Shown: positions 34,076-46,400 of the stretch, piece after piece | Layout of the letters: the number at the start of each line of letters is the position of its first letter | Numbering within the stretch: the stretch's first letter is position 1 | NCBI GenBank assembly: GCA_033964015.1 | Contig: CM066914.1 | Span: forward strand, 12,887,831 to 12,951,830 | Reading direction: 5' to 3' | DNA from: Scolanthus callimorphus | Taxonomy: Eukaryota > Cnidaria > Anthozoa > Actiniaria > Edwardsiidae | Length of the DNA stretch: 64,000 nt | Translations under genes and position numbers: made by a program | Notes under the pieces: model-generated | Told to the model about the DNA's origin: nothing | Database searches by the model: none | Seen by the model: the letters and a program-made list of their open reading frames with translations, nothing else

Positions 34076-36270
34076 GGGACGTGTCATTATTTACCGGGGG
34101 GGGGAGGGCTCCCATTTTTTTCAAACAGGGCTTAAAAAAATTAGGACCCCCCCTTGAACATTAACAAAAAAAATGTGACCCTCCCCCAGTCATAGGTAAA
34201 AAAATTGGGACCCTCCCCCATGCAATTTATTTCTGAAAAACCTGTTAGATAGACTATTGTCCAAGTGATGTAATGTCTCTTTCTTTCTTCTTAATAACAG
34301 AACTACTTTTTCTTACTTCTGTCATGCACCAGTCAATTGACATCACGGCCCCCCAATTTAACATTCACTAAGTGTTAAATGTTACTATTTTCTCGGTGAC
34401 CAGGGACATGGTCGTTGTTAAAGCTCCAGGCCCCGGGGATACTTTTGCAACATGGCGAAACGCGCCTTTATTTTGATAAACGCATTTCATCAAGCCTCCA
34501 GAGAAAGATAAACGTTTTATTTTCTGCGTGTAGTAAAAAAGCCTGTTGGTTTTATTCTTCACGCGCTACAAATTATTACGATTCATGTGCGTGAAGCGCA
34601 GCCCAAACCGAATTTCTATGTAGCTTGTAACGTCGAACAAACTTCTTTGGAACATAGAGCGGATTTCACATGACTGTCAAGACTTGTTATGTAATTGCGA
34701 TTGCTTTGCGTTCTCATTGGCTACTCGTTTTTCTCAGCCAATCAAATTCTTTAGTAATTACAATTGTGTAATTACTTAGTAATTGGTTCGGCTTGCAATT
34801 GGCTGAGAAAAAAGCCATTTAGGAGAAAGTTGTGATTTTTCTCGATTCTGATTGGCTAGTGATTGCTCAATTACAATTGCTTTCACGACAGTCAAGTGAA
34901 AACCGCTTTATTGACTGCCAACCAGGCGTATCACTGGAGGGCTTTTGGGGGTTTCATTTGTCCTTGCAAAGATACACATGCGTGTAACGACATTCGTACG
35001 CATTCCATTTAAGCGCCACAAGCGTATTGTTTTCTATGGGCAAGTTCTCTAAAACTAGATTAGATGTCATTCCTATGCGCGCGAAGCGCGCCGAAATTTT
35101 CGACATAATGAGTGAAATAAAACTAGAAAATGATATAGAACTCGTTGCTGGAATATCTCTTTCAAGGCTTCAGGTTTCTCGAGATCCTTTCACTCGCCCA
35201 AAAATGAAGTGATCCCTCCCAAAATCCTCCGACCTCGGTCCTTAAACCAATATATTTTCGCACGATAATCGAACTTCTGGCTCAGCGTTAATTTCCCGTT
35301 AATGCCCCGCTGAATATTCCCGCTATAGAAGGTCCGTGTTAAATTCCCTGCCCTTCCGTAGATTAATGTGTTAAATCCCGGCCTGACCGCGTTACTTTCC
35401 CGCCCTGTCCCGGGGGTGGGGGCCGGGGTGTCAATTGACTGGTGCATATATTATTCATCGTCTCGATTATTTACGTGAGGATGTTTATAATACACAGGAA
35501 AATACAGTGATCCTCCCTCTAAGTGCAATGATTAACGTAATCCCACATCTCCCGTCCCCTGTTTGACCTAGTACTGTAGACATTTTACAGAAAAACGGGC
35601 TCGCATATCCTTCGTTGCGCGCGAAGCGTGCCCAAATTTTGATAAACGTTTGTTTGTTTGTTCATCGTTTTTTTGTTTGTTCATCGCATTTCATCAAGCC
35701 TCACAGAAAGGGTAGATGAACATGATTTGTGTATGGCATAGTGAACAAAGCCTGTCAGGAAGTACACTACCTCAACTATATAGGTTAGGTTATATTATTC
35801 ATGCGCACAACTGCGCTCCGCAAATGACGAAGTTATTTTAATTAATAAAATATTCATGTGCGTGGCCCAACGGACGAAAACTCACCATTACCTAAGGGGT
35901 CTTCTTTCAAACATATAGTGACCTGCCCTCCAGGCCTATCATTTGCAGGGAATTTCTGGGAAAGTTTGATTTTCCTTGTCAAGATAACTTGTCTTGTGAA
36001 CGGTAGTGTCCTCATAGCTAAAAGAGTACATTATGTCATTGTTTATGCGCGCGAAGCGCGCCGAAATTTTTATGGAGAAGTTGCTGAAATAACCACTATC
36101 GCCATTTGTTTTACCCTCTTTATCGTCCAAATGTTGCTGAAAAAAATTATGACCCTCCCCCAAATAGGAGTGAAAAAAATTTGGACCCTCCCTTTAGACA
36201 CGCGAAAAAAATTAGGACCCTCCCTACAAAAATAGGAGCCCTCCCCCCCCGCTAAATAATGACACGTCCC
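34076..36270. mobile_element. Harbinger-like non-autonomous DNA transposon, 2.2 kb
   Basis: The terminal inverted repeats GGGACGTGTCATTATTTA(C/G)C plus a G8-tract and AGGGCTCC occur at both ends. TAA flanks each end (34073-34075 and 36271-36273), matching the 3-bp TWA duplication of PIF/Harbinger elements. Subterminal regions carry AAAAAAATTAGGACCCTCCC-type repeats in inverted orientation on the two sides. The interior has no transposase; it holds three modules with GCGCGCGAAGCGCGC and TTCATCAAGC words and a nested MITE. Confidence 0.8.
34658..34912. mobile_element. MITE nested in the Harbinger-like element
   Basis: The left end GCGGATTTCACATGACTGTC pairs with the right end, whose reverse complement is GCGGTTTTCACTTGACTGTC. 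The interior is dense in ATTGGCT, AATTGC and GTAATTA words in both orientations. A related end occurs at 63868-64000. Confidence 0.7.
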
Positions 36271-38703
36271 TAACCATTGTCCGCAGGCACCTGCAGCACG
36301 AGTCACACTCATTCGTCTTTGCCTTATCGCGGAGTGGGCAAAGGGTGTAATGAAACGTCCGTCAGCGCTAGTGAAGCGCTGCCTTGCTCTGTATGCACGG
36401 CGCTTCCCGTCTTTTCAATTCTGACTATAGAGAACAATGCATCTTGCTCTAACATTTGAGTCGTGGATTACTGTATAGAAATGTACTTTACTGTCTAAAT
36501 ACCTGCCTAAAATATACGTGTTCTCGACTACCCTACGGCTCGATCCCTAGGCTATAGCTATCAAATCGATAGATTGTCTTTTGGTTCACAATCTAATGTT
36601 ATCGCTTGATCTTTTATTATTTTTATCTTTTCTTCGCTTTGAGAAGCAAGAATTTCTCCTTTAGGAAATGTTGATAGGAGACCAGGAGCGGATCCAAGCT
36701 TTTGGAAAGCGGGGTGCGTTACGTTTCAGGTCTGAGGAGCCAGATTTGTCAATAGAGATGTATAGAACCTAGTCGTTACGACTGCATTTGCCCGTTATAG
36801 TGACGCGTGGGATATTCTGCAGTATATGCCACTCGAAAGCATAACCTGTAGTATATATCGCAGGTAGCACTTTCAACATAGTTACGTTATGCCATGATTC
36901 TAGGGTCATTTTAGTTACCTTCAAATGAAGTGAAGGGGATCAGAGGATGTTGGACAATACACGTTAAAATGACGTGGATCTCTAATAAGTACTATGACTA
37001 GTTGTAGCTCTCGCTAAAAGTGCCAACGAGCAATAGAACAGTGAATCGCATGTTTTGTCCTTCTGGAAATATGAAAACATGAGTTCCTCTGACTCACTGT
37101 TGCCTTTTATTTCATTTGGCCGACTAGGTCACTTTAGAGACAAATATCTACCTCTAAATTTCATACATGTAAAGGTTGCATTTCATGAGCATACGAACAA
37201 GCAAAATCATTGTGATAGCAATGATTGTGTAATAACAACAGCGCGAGAAATATATACAAACAGCATCGCTGCGTTGGCTACACGGGCGAACTTCAGAAGT
37301 GGACCAGGGGTCAAACAGTAGATAGATTTCTCTTCTGATACTGATAGTGCTCAAGTATTTGGTTACCCACTTGAATCCTGGCACGTTGATTGGCTAGTGG
37401 TTACACCACTCTGAACTCGAGAATTTTTCTCCCCCCCCCTCCTTGCCCCCTTTTGAACTAGTGGAAGACATTTTACTGAAAGGAATTGGATTAATTCTCT
37501 GATTTTGATAAACGCATTTCATCAAGCGTCAGATAAAAGGTAGATGAACGTGCCAATTTTTATGTATAGTCGTAGGTTTTACTTTTATGCGCGCCATTCT
37601 TTATGCGCGCGAAGCGCTCCGCAATTTTTACCGTCATCCAGTTGAGTGAGCTAGACTTGTGAAACGACATTGCAAATGATATAAATGAATTGCTGCAATA
37701 TTTCCTTCCAAAATTTGTTGTGTTCCCCTTCCTTTTCAGGGCTTCAGTTTCGAGAGATCCCCCTTTCGCTTGCCAAAAAATAGAGTGATCCCCACACTTA
37801 CTAGCATTAGATCAACACACTCTTGAATTGTTTCTAAGGAAACAGCACTAAAGCAAGTTATTTAGTTTTAAGCACTGCTGCTCATTTTTAGCTAGCTATT
37901 TCTCAACGGACCTGTTCCTCAATGAACCTGTTCCTCAGTCTCCCTTTCGCTCGCTGCTGGCTGACAAACCACAGGATCCCCCACTCAAGCGGAAAAGGTC
38001 TATAGCAAGCAAACCTTGCTTATTTCATATTTAATTGCTGGCAAGTTTAATCTATTTTTTTAGGAACTCCCGCTTCGAGATTTCTGCTCGGCGTTACTTT
38101 TATTGTTCACTTTTTAAGTATAATCTAATCCTTTTGGATTATTACGCAGGTTTGACTCATGCTGGCTGGAAACTTGTCTTTTCTTCACTTCTTGCAAATT
38201 TTCCGATCATTTTAGCGAGTGTTCTCATTGTGCGCTATCTTTATCTTGCTTCCTGGCATGCGATGCATGGTGAGGTACACTAACTGGTTAATGGTAAAGC
38301 TTTAGATTTCGCCTTCTTTTTTCAGAATAGAATAAAAGACAATTACTTTATGTCAGCGCCACTAACAATGCATGGACGTTGAATTTTGGTAAAGCTTCTT
38401 AGACTGATTTTTGGAATCTACCGTTGGAGACCGTAAAAGCAAACTTCAACTAAACAGGTGTTTCATATCTGAAATTGCAGATTTGGAAATGCTATCTGTT
38501 ACCGACATGTGTATAAATATGAATATCAATCAAGTAATTTTAGTCCAAGTCAATATCTTTAATTGATATTATTGTTTGCTTTGTTGCTTGACTACAAGCA
38601 TAGTTTATCCACTATTTGCTTGCTATACGCTTCAGGTAATCAGTTATCAAACCGTGAAACTTAAGAGGGTTTAGAAAAGTGCGAGAGGATCTCGGAATCT
38701 ACG
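36271..38703. other. Gene-free stretch between mobile elements and globin
   Basis: No exon was recognised. A repeat module occupies 37500-37800. A GC-poor stretch directly upstream of the globin start presumably contains its promoter, but no TATA box was assigned. Confidence 0.4.
37500..37800 (+). repeat. Solo copy of the GCGCGCGAAGCGC repeat module
   Basis: It has the same order of blocks as inside the Harbinger-like element: TTTGATAAACGCATTTCATC, AGATGAACGTG, TATGCGCGCGAAGCGCTCCG, CTTCAGTTTCGAGAGATCCC, then AAAAAATAGAGTGATCCC. It lies outside that element, so the module is an independent repeat family. Confidence 0.7.
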
Positions 38704-41614
38704 ATGGGCTGTGCGTCTTCTCTGGGCCGCCACTCGCATCACAAAGCTATGCCTCTCACTGAAGCACACAAGTACTTGGTACGAGAAACATGGGAAATGA
38801 TAGAACCCCACAAACAAATGATTGGAAAGAAAACCTTCCTAAGGTACATATGGAACTTTATAGCTCAAGAACACTGAACAAGTGACGCATTTGTGGGGTT
38901 TTAAAGTGTTTTTTTTAAGAATGTGCTCCTTTTTATGTTATATATAAAACAGTCACCTTTTTCCAGAAATACCAGATAACCTGAAACTGAAGGTTATTTT
39001 AGTGAAAACGATATTTAAAAGAACAAAACTCGAGTCACAATGATTTATCTGCTTATTTGTTTTACGCCTAAAGAGGCATATTTTATCTGCTTATCTTTGA
39101 ACTGAAAAAATTCATTTATTCAAGGCCTAAATGTTTAAGTCATTTACTTATAGGAATTTGAATCAATATTACTTGGCCGCTAAAACTGATGCTATCACCA
39201 TGCTTTAATATCACGCCGAAACGCGAACAGATAGAAAAATTAAAATAATGAAAATCGAGTTAGTGAGTGACGGGAACAGGTGAAGTTCGCCTTCAGTTTT
39301 TTTGGAGTCCTCTCTTTCATTACAAAAAAACGTCTTTTCATAGTGGTAAATTAAGAGCAGTATTCTCAAATGTTACAAACATTTGAAGGAGGAAAATATA
39401 TTCAGCTTCAGCAATATTCTCGAATAATCGGCATTGTTGTTAGATATCGATAGATAATCCAACCACTCAAAGTTTCAAAAGTTCTGCCAGGAATTGTGAA
39501 CATTAGCCAGTACCCAGTGAGGTGTCAAAACAATACGATCCGCTTGTTGATGTGTCGAGGTGTGGTTTATTAATGTACCAAACCCAAAATAAACTACGTG
39601 TTCCGTTATTTGACTCTTCTGGTGGAGAATTGATTTTAGCCGGTATTGGAACGACGCCGCCTTTTCAGAAAAGTAAAGCTCTTGCCTGTTTTGTTGGTAA
39701 TTCATATCTCCGTCGATTATTTGCATTGCGCACAATTACACAGAATTGCAGGGCCGGATTTAGAAAATAATCTGACTGTACTGTAGCGCACAAAGATGTA
39801 AGACAATACATGACAGAAAATAATAATTATAAACTCCTGAAATCTGACTGTAGCATTTTGCCATAGCCTACATCCGCCCGTGGCGTATGTGATTTCACCT
39901 ACACTCATGCTCGCAGTAGGCGCAAAACATGCATACCGGTGATGGAAGTATATTTGCAGAACCGCGTACAAGTAATAAAGTAAACTGAAGGTGGATCCAA
40001 TAAAGGACAAGAGGGTCTGAAATACGTCAAAAGACTGAAGACAACCCTTCCTGCCCAGCACATCGGAGCTACAGTAGATCCTACTAACATTGATAGGGAA
40101 TCCACCTTTGGTTATTCACTGATATGCCGTGATTATCGTCTAAAAATGAACCCAACCCCCCCCCCGATTTTTTTTTTTTTTTAGGGAAGGAGGAGGAGAG
40201 CCATCTGCACTGTTTTGTATACTCCATGTTTGATCCTCTCCTGTTTTTATTCTTCACTCAAGGTTTTTTGACATGAACCCAGACTTCCAAAACCTGTTTC
40301 CAGAGTTCAAGGACTTGAATTATGAGGAGCTTCAAAAGGCGAATGCGTTACATGGTCACGCAAAGCGTGTCATGAAGGCGGTGGAGAATGCCGTATCCTC
40401 CCTTGATGACGTCATGAGCTTCTCGAGCTACCTCGAGGAATTAGGACGACGCCACAAGACGCGAGCATTAAAACCTGGATATTTGGATGTAAGTATAGAG
40501 AGTTGCATATCAAGCAATAATTGCGCGTCCTCTCCGGTTTTGCCAGTGCGCCTCGATGCCTGCCCAAATATGGTCATTGGAACGCCAATAACTGTCTTCT
40601 GTACATGACATATATCCTGCGATATCTGTGTCGTCTGAAAAAAAAGATGATAAAAAAGTAATGTTTTCCAGGATTTTTTCTTGTGCTATCGATGTGCTGA
40701 ATTATAAAATAATTATCCTGCTGCTCGATTTTGCAAAATATCGTGATTTAGCCAACTCGATATTCTGCGCAATCTCGCAGGATAATGGTCTAAGGAACTT
40801 GAAACAACTTTTATATGTTACTTTCCGTAAATCACAGGGAATTTCTGCATATCCATGGGAAAAGCTGAATTTCCCATGGTAGAAGAATGGAAAGTGTTCG
40901 GATTCCCCATGGCTATCTATGTATGACTATTCCGAACACTTCCCATAGATGCGCCTTGGGCAATTCAGCTTTGCCCATGGATGGGTTTCTGCAGAAATGC
41001 CCTGTGTATATCAACAAAAAAGTGTTACGGCTGCAGGTTCCGTTGCTCGACAGTGGTAACTCACCTTTGAACAACCCTTTGAACTCACAAGAATCTTCCT
41101 TACTGCATTACTGAACAGGGCACCAAGGTCGCTCTGTATGCGCAATTGCGCACATACCGCATGCACACAACGCAGTGGCGCCTGAAAACGCTTTATTTGC
41201 GTGTGTCTGTGTTTGTCTATAGTTTTGCCAAAAATATAGAATTATGCCTCTTTAGGCGTCAAAACTCGAGGTCAAATGTGATTTACTAGCATAGCAGCGC
41301 TTCATCACTGCTTGCTTTTAAGGCCGCCGCCATCATGCAGGGCTCCTGGCCACATGCGCCACATATAACAAGCATGTGCCACCCCCCTTCATAGCGCAAG
41401 TTACTAAGGGTAGAATATATACCTCAGTGTGCTCAGGTTTTCAGAAGCCTATACTGATGTTTGTGGTTTTTTTTTCCAGGCAATGCAAAGTGCACTAATG
41501 GACACTCTGAGAAACCTCCTTCAAAGCCAATGGACCGAGGAGACGGCAGAAGCGTGGAACCGCTTGTTTCGTTTCATCTCATCTACGATGGTCAGAGGCT
41601 TACAGAGTCAGTAA
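38704..41614 (+). CDS. Globin with N-terminal acylation signal, neuroglobin/globin X-like, three exons
   Basis: Exons 38704-38843, 40263-40488 and 41480-41614 join without any frame break into 166 residues. The protein starts MGCASS: Gly2 fits N-myristoylation and Cys3 palmitoylation. Globin helices follow (LTEAHKYLVRETWEMI, then FFDMNPDFQNLFPEFKDL). Candidate distal His E7 is His79 in HGHAKRVM and candidate proximal His F8 is His111 in ELGRRHKTRAL. Both His are present, as in hexacoordinate neuroglobin and globin X. The C-terminus is LRNLLQSQWTEETAEAWNRL, then FRFISSTMVRGLQSQ. The introns are in phase 2 after codon 47 and phase 0 after codon 122, matching the classical B12.2 and G7.0 globin intron positions. 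Family knowledge: membrane-bound acylated globins are proposed to act in redox protection or signalling, not bulk oxygen transport. Confidence 0.92.
40833..41006. mobile_element. Foldback MITE in globin intron 2
   Basis: CACAGGGAATTTCTGCA, CCATGGGAAAAGCTGAATT and AAAGTGTTCGG on the left pair with CCGAACACTT, AATTCAGCTTTGCCCATGG and TGCAGAAATGCCCTGTG on the right. The 174-bp hairpin has CACAGGG ends. No clear target duplication was found. Confidence 0.75.
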
Positions 41615-43497
41615 AAGAGGAAAAAACTATAGTGTAAATATGGAAATTGTGAAAAAAAAAAATTGTAAAAAGTGTTATATTCACTGAAACTCAATCTGTA
41701 ATCTTGAATTTTAGCCGCACGACTTTGTGTTTGAGGTTTAAAAAAAAACTTCCTTCGGTTTAAGGAATACCATGTAAACGATCAACATTCTCGGACATTT
41801 CAGCTTGGGATGCCCCCTATTTTGGGTCACGCGAAGTTTTCACATATAGCTCTCCAAAAGTATGTATGCAGTAGCAAAGAATCTGCTATCACCAAGAAAA
41901 GGATTAATACTAACATTGGTAATTCCCGAAAATGGATATGTTTAATTAATTTCGTGTTTGACCTGTGCGGCGTGGACACGAAGTGAGTCGTTCGATTCAC
42001 GTGTATTGAATCTGTATTGAATCCTCCATGGATTGCGTGACAAATAAAGGCCGACTAGATAAATCACCAAATAACTACGCCTTGAATTTGTCAATTTTTC
42101 ACTCAATTCTATATAAAGATAGATATAGACAGAAGCCCGAGTTCACGCAGTTAATGCGTCTAGTTGGTATTTGAACTACTGTTTGATGGCTTGTTCGTGT
42201 GGCTTGTATTCAGTACGCCAAGTCTAGTCTAACGATTTGATATATTTTAGAATCATGTTTGTAATACAGGCCCGTGTAGCCAGGGATTTGTGTTGTGTGT
42301 GTGTGTGTGTGTCTAGGGGGGGGGGGGGGGGTGTAGGGGGGGGGGGGGGGTGCTAATCTAGAATAAGCGGACCAATGTGGTATGAATTTATTTTAACAAA
42401 TTAAAACCGCTAGTCAAAATTCACTAGAAAAAGCAAGTATAGGAAACTGGCTGTATGCCAAAGTGACCGCAGCCTTTTGTTTGGCCCATTTAGTCACTAA
42501 AACAGTGTTTTCAAACACTTAATGTGGACCTTTTTGTCGCGTGGGGGGTGATTGTGCACCCCCCGGGACACCCAAATGATCACCTTGCCCGCGATACTTG
42601 TCAGCGGTATCACCATTAGGCTCTCAGGAAAATAATGGCGGACTTCGAAGGGAGAAAAAAGCCATCCTTTTTTCTGGCTTCGGAGGTCCACATTTCTAAA
42701 GTGATTGTCCTAGTTTTCCTTAGTAGCAGAGTTTTATGAATGAAAGAAGAATCCAACTTTTAACTTGCGATTTGTTGATTATTGGCTGGTTTATTTTCTG
42801 GCTTCCATTCGTTCCGCTCCTCCGATACGCCGACACTACGATAACTCCCAGTTGCTGCTTACAAATGCCAACTCTAAAAGCCCTGACATAGAGCTTACAC
42901 GCTTGGTAAGATGGTAATGGCTTCTTCATAGAAGGAATTGATAAAAACAGCGTACTATATCTTGTAGAGAGCCCTGTTTTCTGTACGAGATTCCTAGGAG
43001 GTATGATGCGAGGATGACGTTCTTTACTTCTTGTCAACAAGTATTTCTGGGTTTCCTGTGGAACAACAACGATTCTTGATGGTCAGCGGTATTGTGTTTT
43101 GAAACCAACCAATCAGAAAACAGCGAGCGAAATTCAACTGCGTGGTCGCCATTTGTTGTTCTCTCTTTGACGGTGAAAAACACTTGAAAATCTGAGGGAA
43201 AAAGAATAAGGTAAGCAATGAAATTTAGTCTTTTAGGTTACATTGTGTTAGTCTATTTTCTCTTTTTCCAATCAAAGATATAATGTGATATTTTCTCTAG
43301 TTTTCGACTGTTTACTTCTGCCCTTTCCTTTGTGGATTCGAAATTTTAAACAACCGTTTCGCCGAAAGTTGTTGTTGGTTTGACAAAAACTTTTCCTGGC
43401 ATCAGTTTATTCCACTGAGTAACGTAAATCGTATTTAATCCACGCATACCTTCATATTGAAAATCTGTAGCGCCGAAGTGTCGACTTGAAAACAAGG
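41615..43497. other. Intergenic region between globin and NEK2
   Basis: No exon was recognised. It contains a (TG)n/poly-G stretch and, near 43100-43200, the probable NEK2 promoter and 5' leader. Confidence 0.4.
42293..42352. repeat. (TG)n followed by two poly-G tracts
   Basis: About 10 TG units, then two G runs of about 16 bases separated by TGTA. Copy number is unreliable in sequence of this kind. Confidence 0.9.
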
Positions 43498-46400
43498 ATG
43501 CCTTCAGGTCGACTTCAAGATTACGAAGTGCTTGGAATGATTGGCTCCGGATCATATGGAATATGCAAGAAAATCCGACGGAGAAAGGACAACAAGGTTG
43601 GATTTTTAAGTGTGGTGATATAGAAATTTAGTGCCAGCATAACATCTGTTATGTAAAAGCTAATCATGCCGATTGAGAGTGATGAAACCTGGCGAAACCT
43701 GTCTGAAGGTTGCAAAATATCCCACGTGTTCTTTGTCCTTAACTTGACAGAATAAGTAACAACGATTTTTATAATTCAACATTTTTTCCCACTATTAGTG
43801 AGAATTCTATAATGGGCTGTCAAAAAGTGACTTGTCCAGGAAGAGTTTTTTTTTTTGGCATAGGAATAAAATTGTACCTACATGTGGCTTCTTCTAGATG
43901 CTGGTTGGAAAGAGTTGACTATGGAAAGATGTCAGAGACAGAGAAACAAATGCTTGTATCTGAAGTGAACCTGCTACGCGAGCTAAAACATCCGCATATC
44001 GTTCGGTACTATGACCGCATCATTGACAGGACTAACACAACTATTTACATTGTAATGGAGTTCTGCGAGGGTGGTGATATGGAGCACTTATCAAGAAACA
44101 TAAACGTGAAAAGTAAGGATCTCACTTGTATACCCATGTGAGGAATTCTTGGCTTGCATGTGACGTCACTGGTGGCCATGTTGCTGGATAAGAACAGAAG
44201 AAAGTTAATTTGTTCCCTTTGTCCACCAACATCGGCACCACACTTTTGTGATTCCTAAAGGGATGATTGCAAACCATCAATATGTTCTATCAACCTGCCA
44301 AAAGTAAATGTTTTTAACACCAAAATTTCAACCTTGTATACGATCAGTAAATTCAAATTTAGCCTTGAGCTTTAATGTCATAATTTGTACTCCATTAATC
44401 TTTCTAGACGATATGTAACAGAAGATTTTGTATGGAAGCTTCTTTACCAACTAGTGATGGCAGTACAAGAATGCCATCGTCGCAAAGATGGAGGGCATGT
44501 CCTCCACCGTGACCCCAAAACTGCCAATGTATTTCTGGATTCTGCCATGAATGTCAAGCTTGGAGATTTTGGACTTGCTAGAGTCTTGTCACATGACACT
44601 AGTTTTGCTAGAACATTTGTTGGGACACCATACTACATGTCACCAGTAAGTATTCTTACATATTAATTAACTAAACGTTAGGGTATCACAAAACCTGACA
44701 TAGGTCAAAGCATTTTGGTTTACTCTATTCACTTCTCACTATGGACTGTATCTTTGATTACTGTAGATGATTGTCTCAAGTTTACATGTTCAAAACTGGA
44801 TTTTGAATCCTGTGCTTAAAATGTATAATCCTTATATAACAAATTTCCCATCTAGGAGCAAGTCAACAAGATGAGCTACAATGAAAAGTCAGACATCTGG
44901 TCACTAGGTTGCCTAGTTTATGAGCTGTGTGCCCTTTCACCTCCCTTCACTGCACTAGACCAGATAAGACTAGAAGCTAAGATCAAGAATGGCAGGTTTC
45001 ATCCAATTCCAAGTCACTACTCTTCTTCCCTTAGTCAAGTTATCAGCTCCATGCTCCAAGTTAATGTAAGTCTCTGGTAATCATGTTCGCTTATATCTCC
45101 CCTCGGCTCTATGAAAAGACACAGTTGTTGTGTACAAATCCATACCGCTTCCAGAGGGAATTGGAAATTCTGGGGAGAAGGTATGGATTCTTCTAGGAGA
45201 CTACACATTTCACAATAATATTTTTGAATCAAATGCTTTTGAAAATGCAGCTTTGTCAAACAATGAATCTGGTATTTTTGCAAAAGAATCTGAAGTTCAC
45301 ATTTTGTCTGGGGGTTTCTCTAGACTATTTTTGATTGATTCCTCCATATAACACATTATTTTTTCCATATAGGACGACATGAGGCCAAGTATTGATGAGC
45401 TGCTAAGAAATCCTCAACTCTCACGAATGCAAGAGAAAATGCCACAACAGCACAAAGTATGATTATTGTACCGGTATCTTAATATGATAATAATAGTATC
45501 CCAAGTCCAGGGATCATGCCAACTTTACTTTATTATGAACTGGTTATTTGCAAGAAACAGTATTGATATTGACTCTATGTTTCTCAAAGCCACTTTCTCA
45601 TAGCTTGTTGTTGATATGTGATACTTGTAGTATGGAAACATCATTAGCTGTACTTTATCAGTTGGGACTGTGACAAAATGTTTGACTTGACATGTACATA
45701 GTAGCAAATCTACTAGTACTTAGTATGGCAAGCAAGTAATGAACTGAGGTAGCTAGAAAAGTTCTACACAGGGTTCGTATGGCTCCAGGAATTCTAGAGA
45801 CTTGTGGGGAACTCCTGCAATTCAGACTGGAAAGTTGTACCATGCAACACTCCTTGTCAGTGTATTGGATCTAAAGGTGATACATGTTTTTATATTTGTA
45901 GCAATCAGGAGATAAAGAAGAATCCTTGAGAAGATGGGAGCAGAGTTTATCAGAAAAGGAAAAAGCTATTGAGAGTAAGTTATGCAAGTTTACTGGATAC
46001 TTATTGAACATATTTTGAACTCAACTTACGTTATACACACAACCCACAAGCAGCACCACTTTTAATCTTATGATGTTTAAACAAAGTTACTATTGTTGTT
46101 ACTAACAGGATGGGAAATGAAATCATGATAAGTTGTTCTATATTCATATGCACACCTTGTAAAGCACATTGAATCCCAGGGTGGTTTGGCTACAGTTGCA
46201 TTGCAATTCTACATGTTTGTACTCACATAAACCTTCTATAATGTTGTGTTTTTCAGACTCAGAATAAAATTTAAGTGATTCAGAATTCTGAGTATAACAA
46301 CAAATGTTTTGCCAAATTTCGGCTTTGTTTATCAAAAGCCTTCATCAGGGCAACAGTTTCTGCTAGCTTCATCAGTTGCCCTGATGAAGGCTTTTAATAA

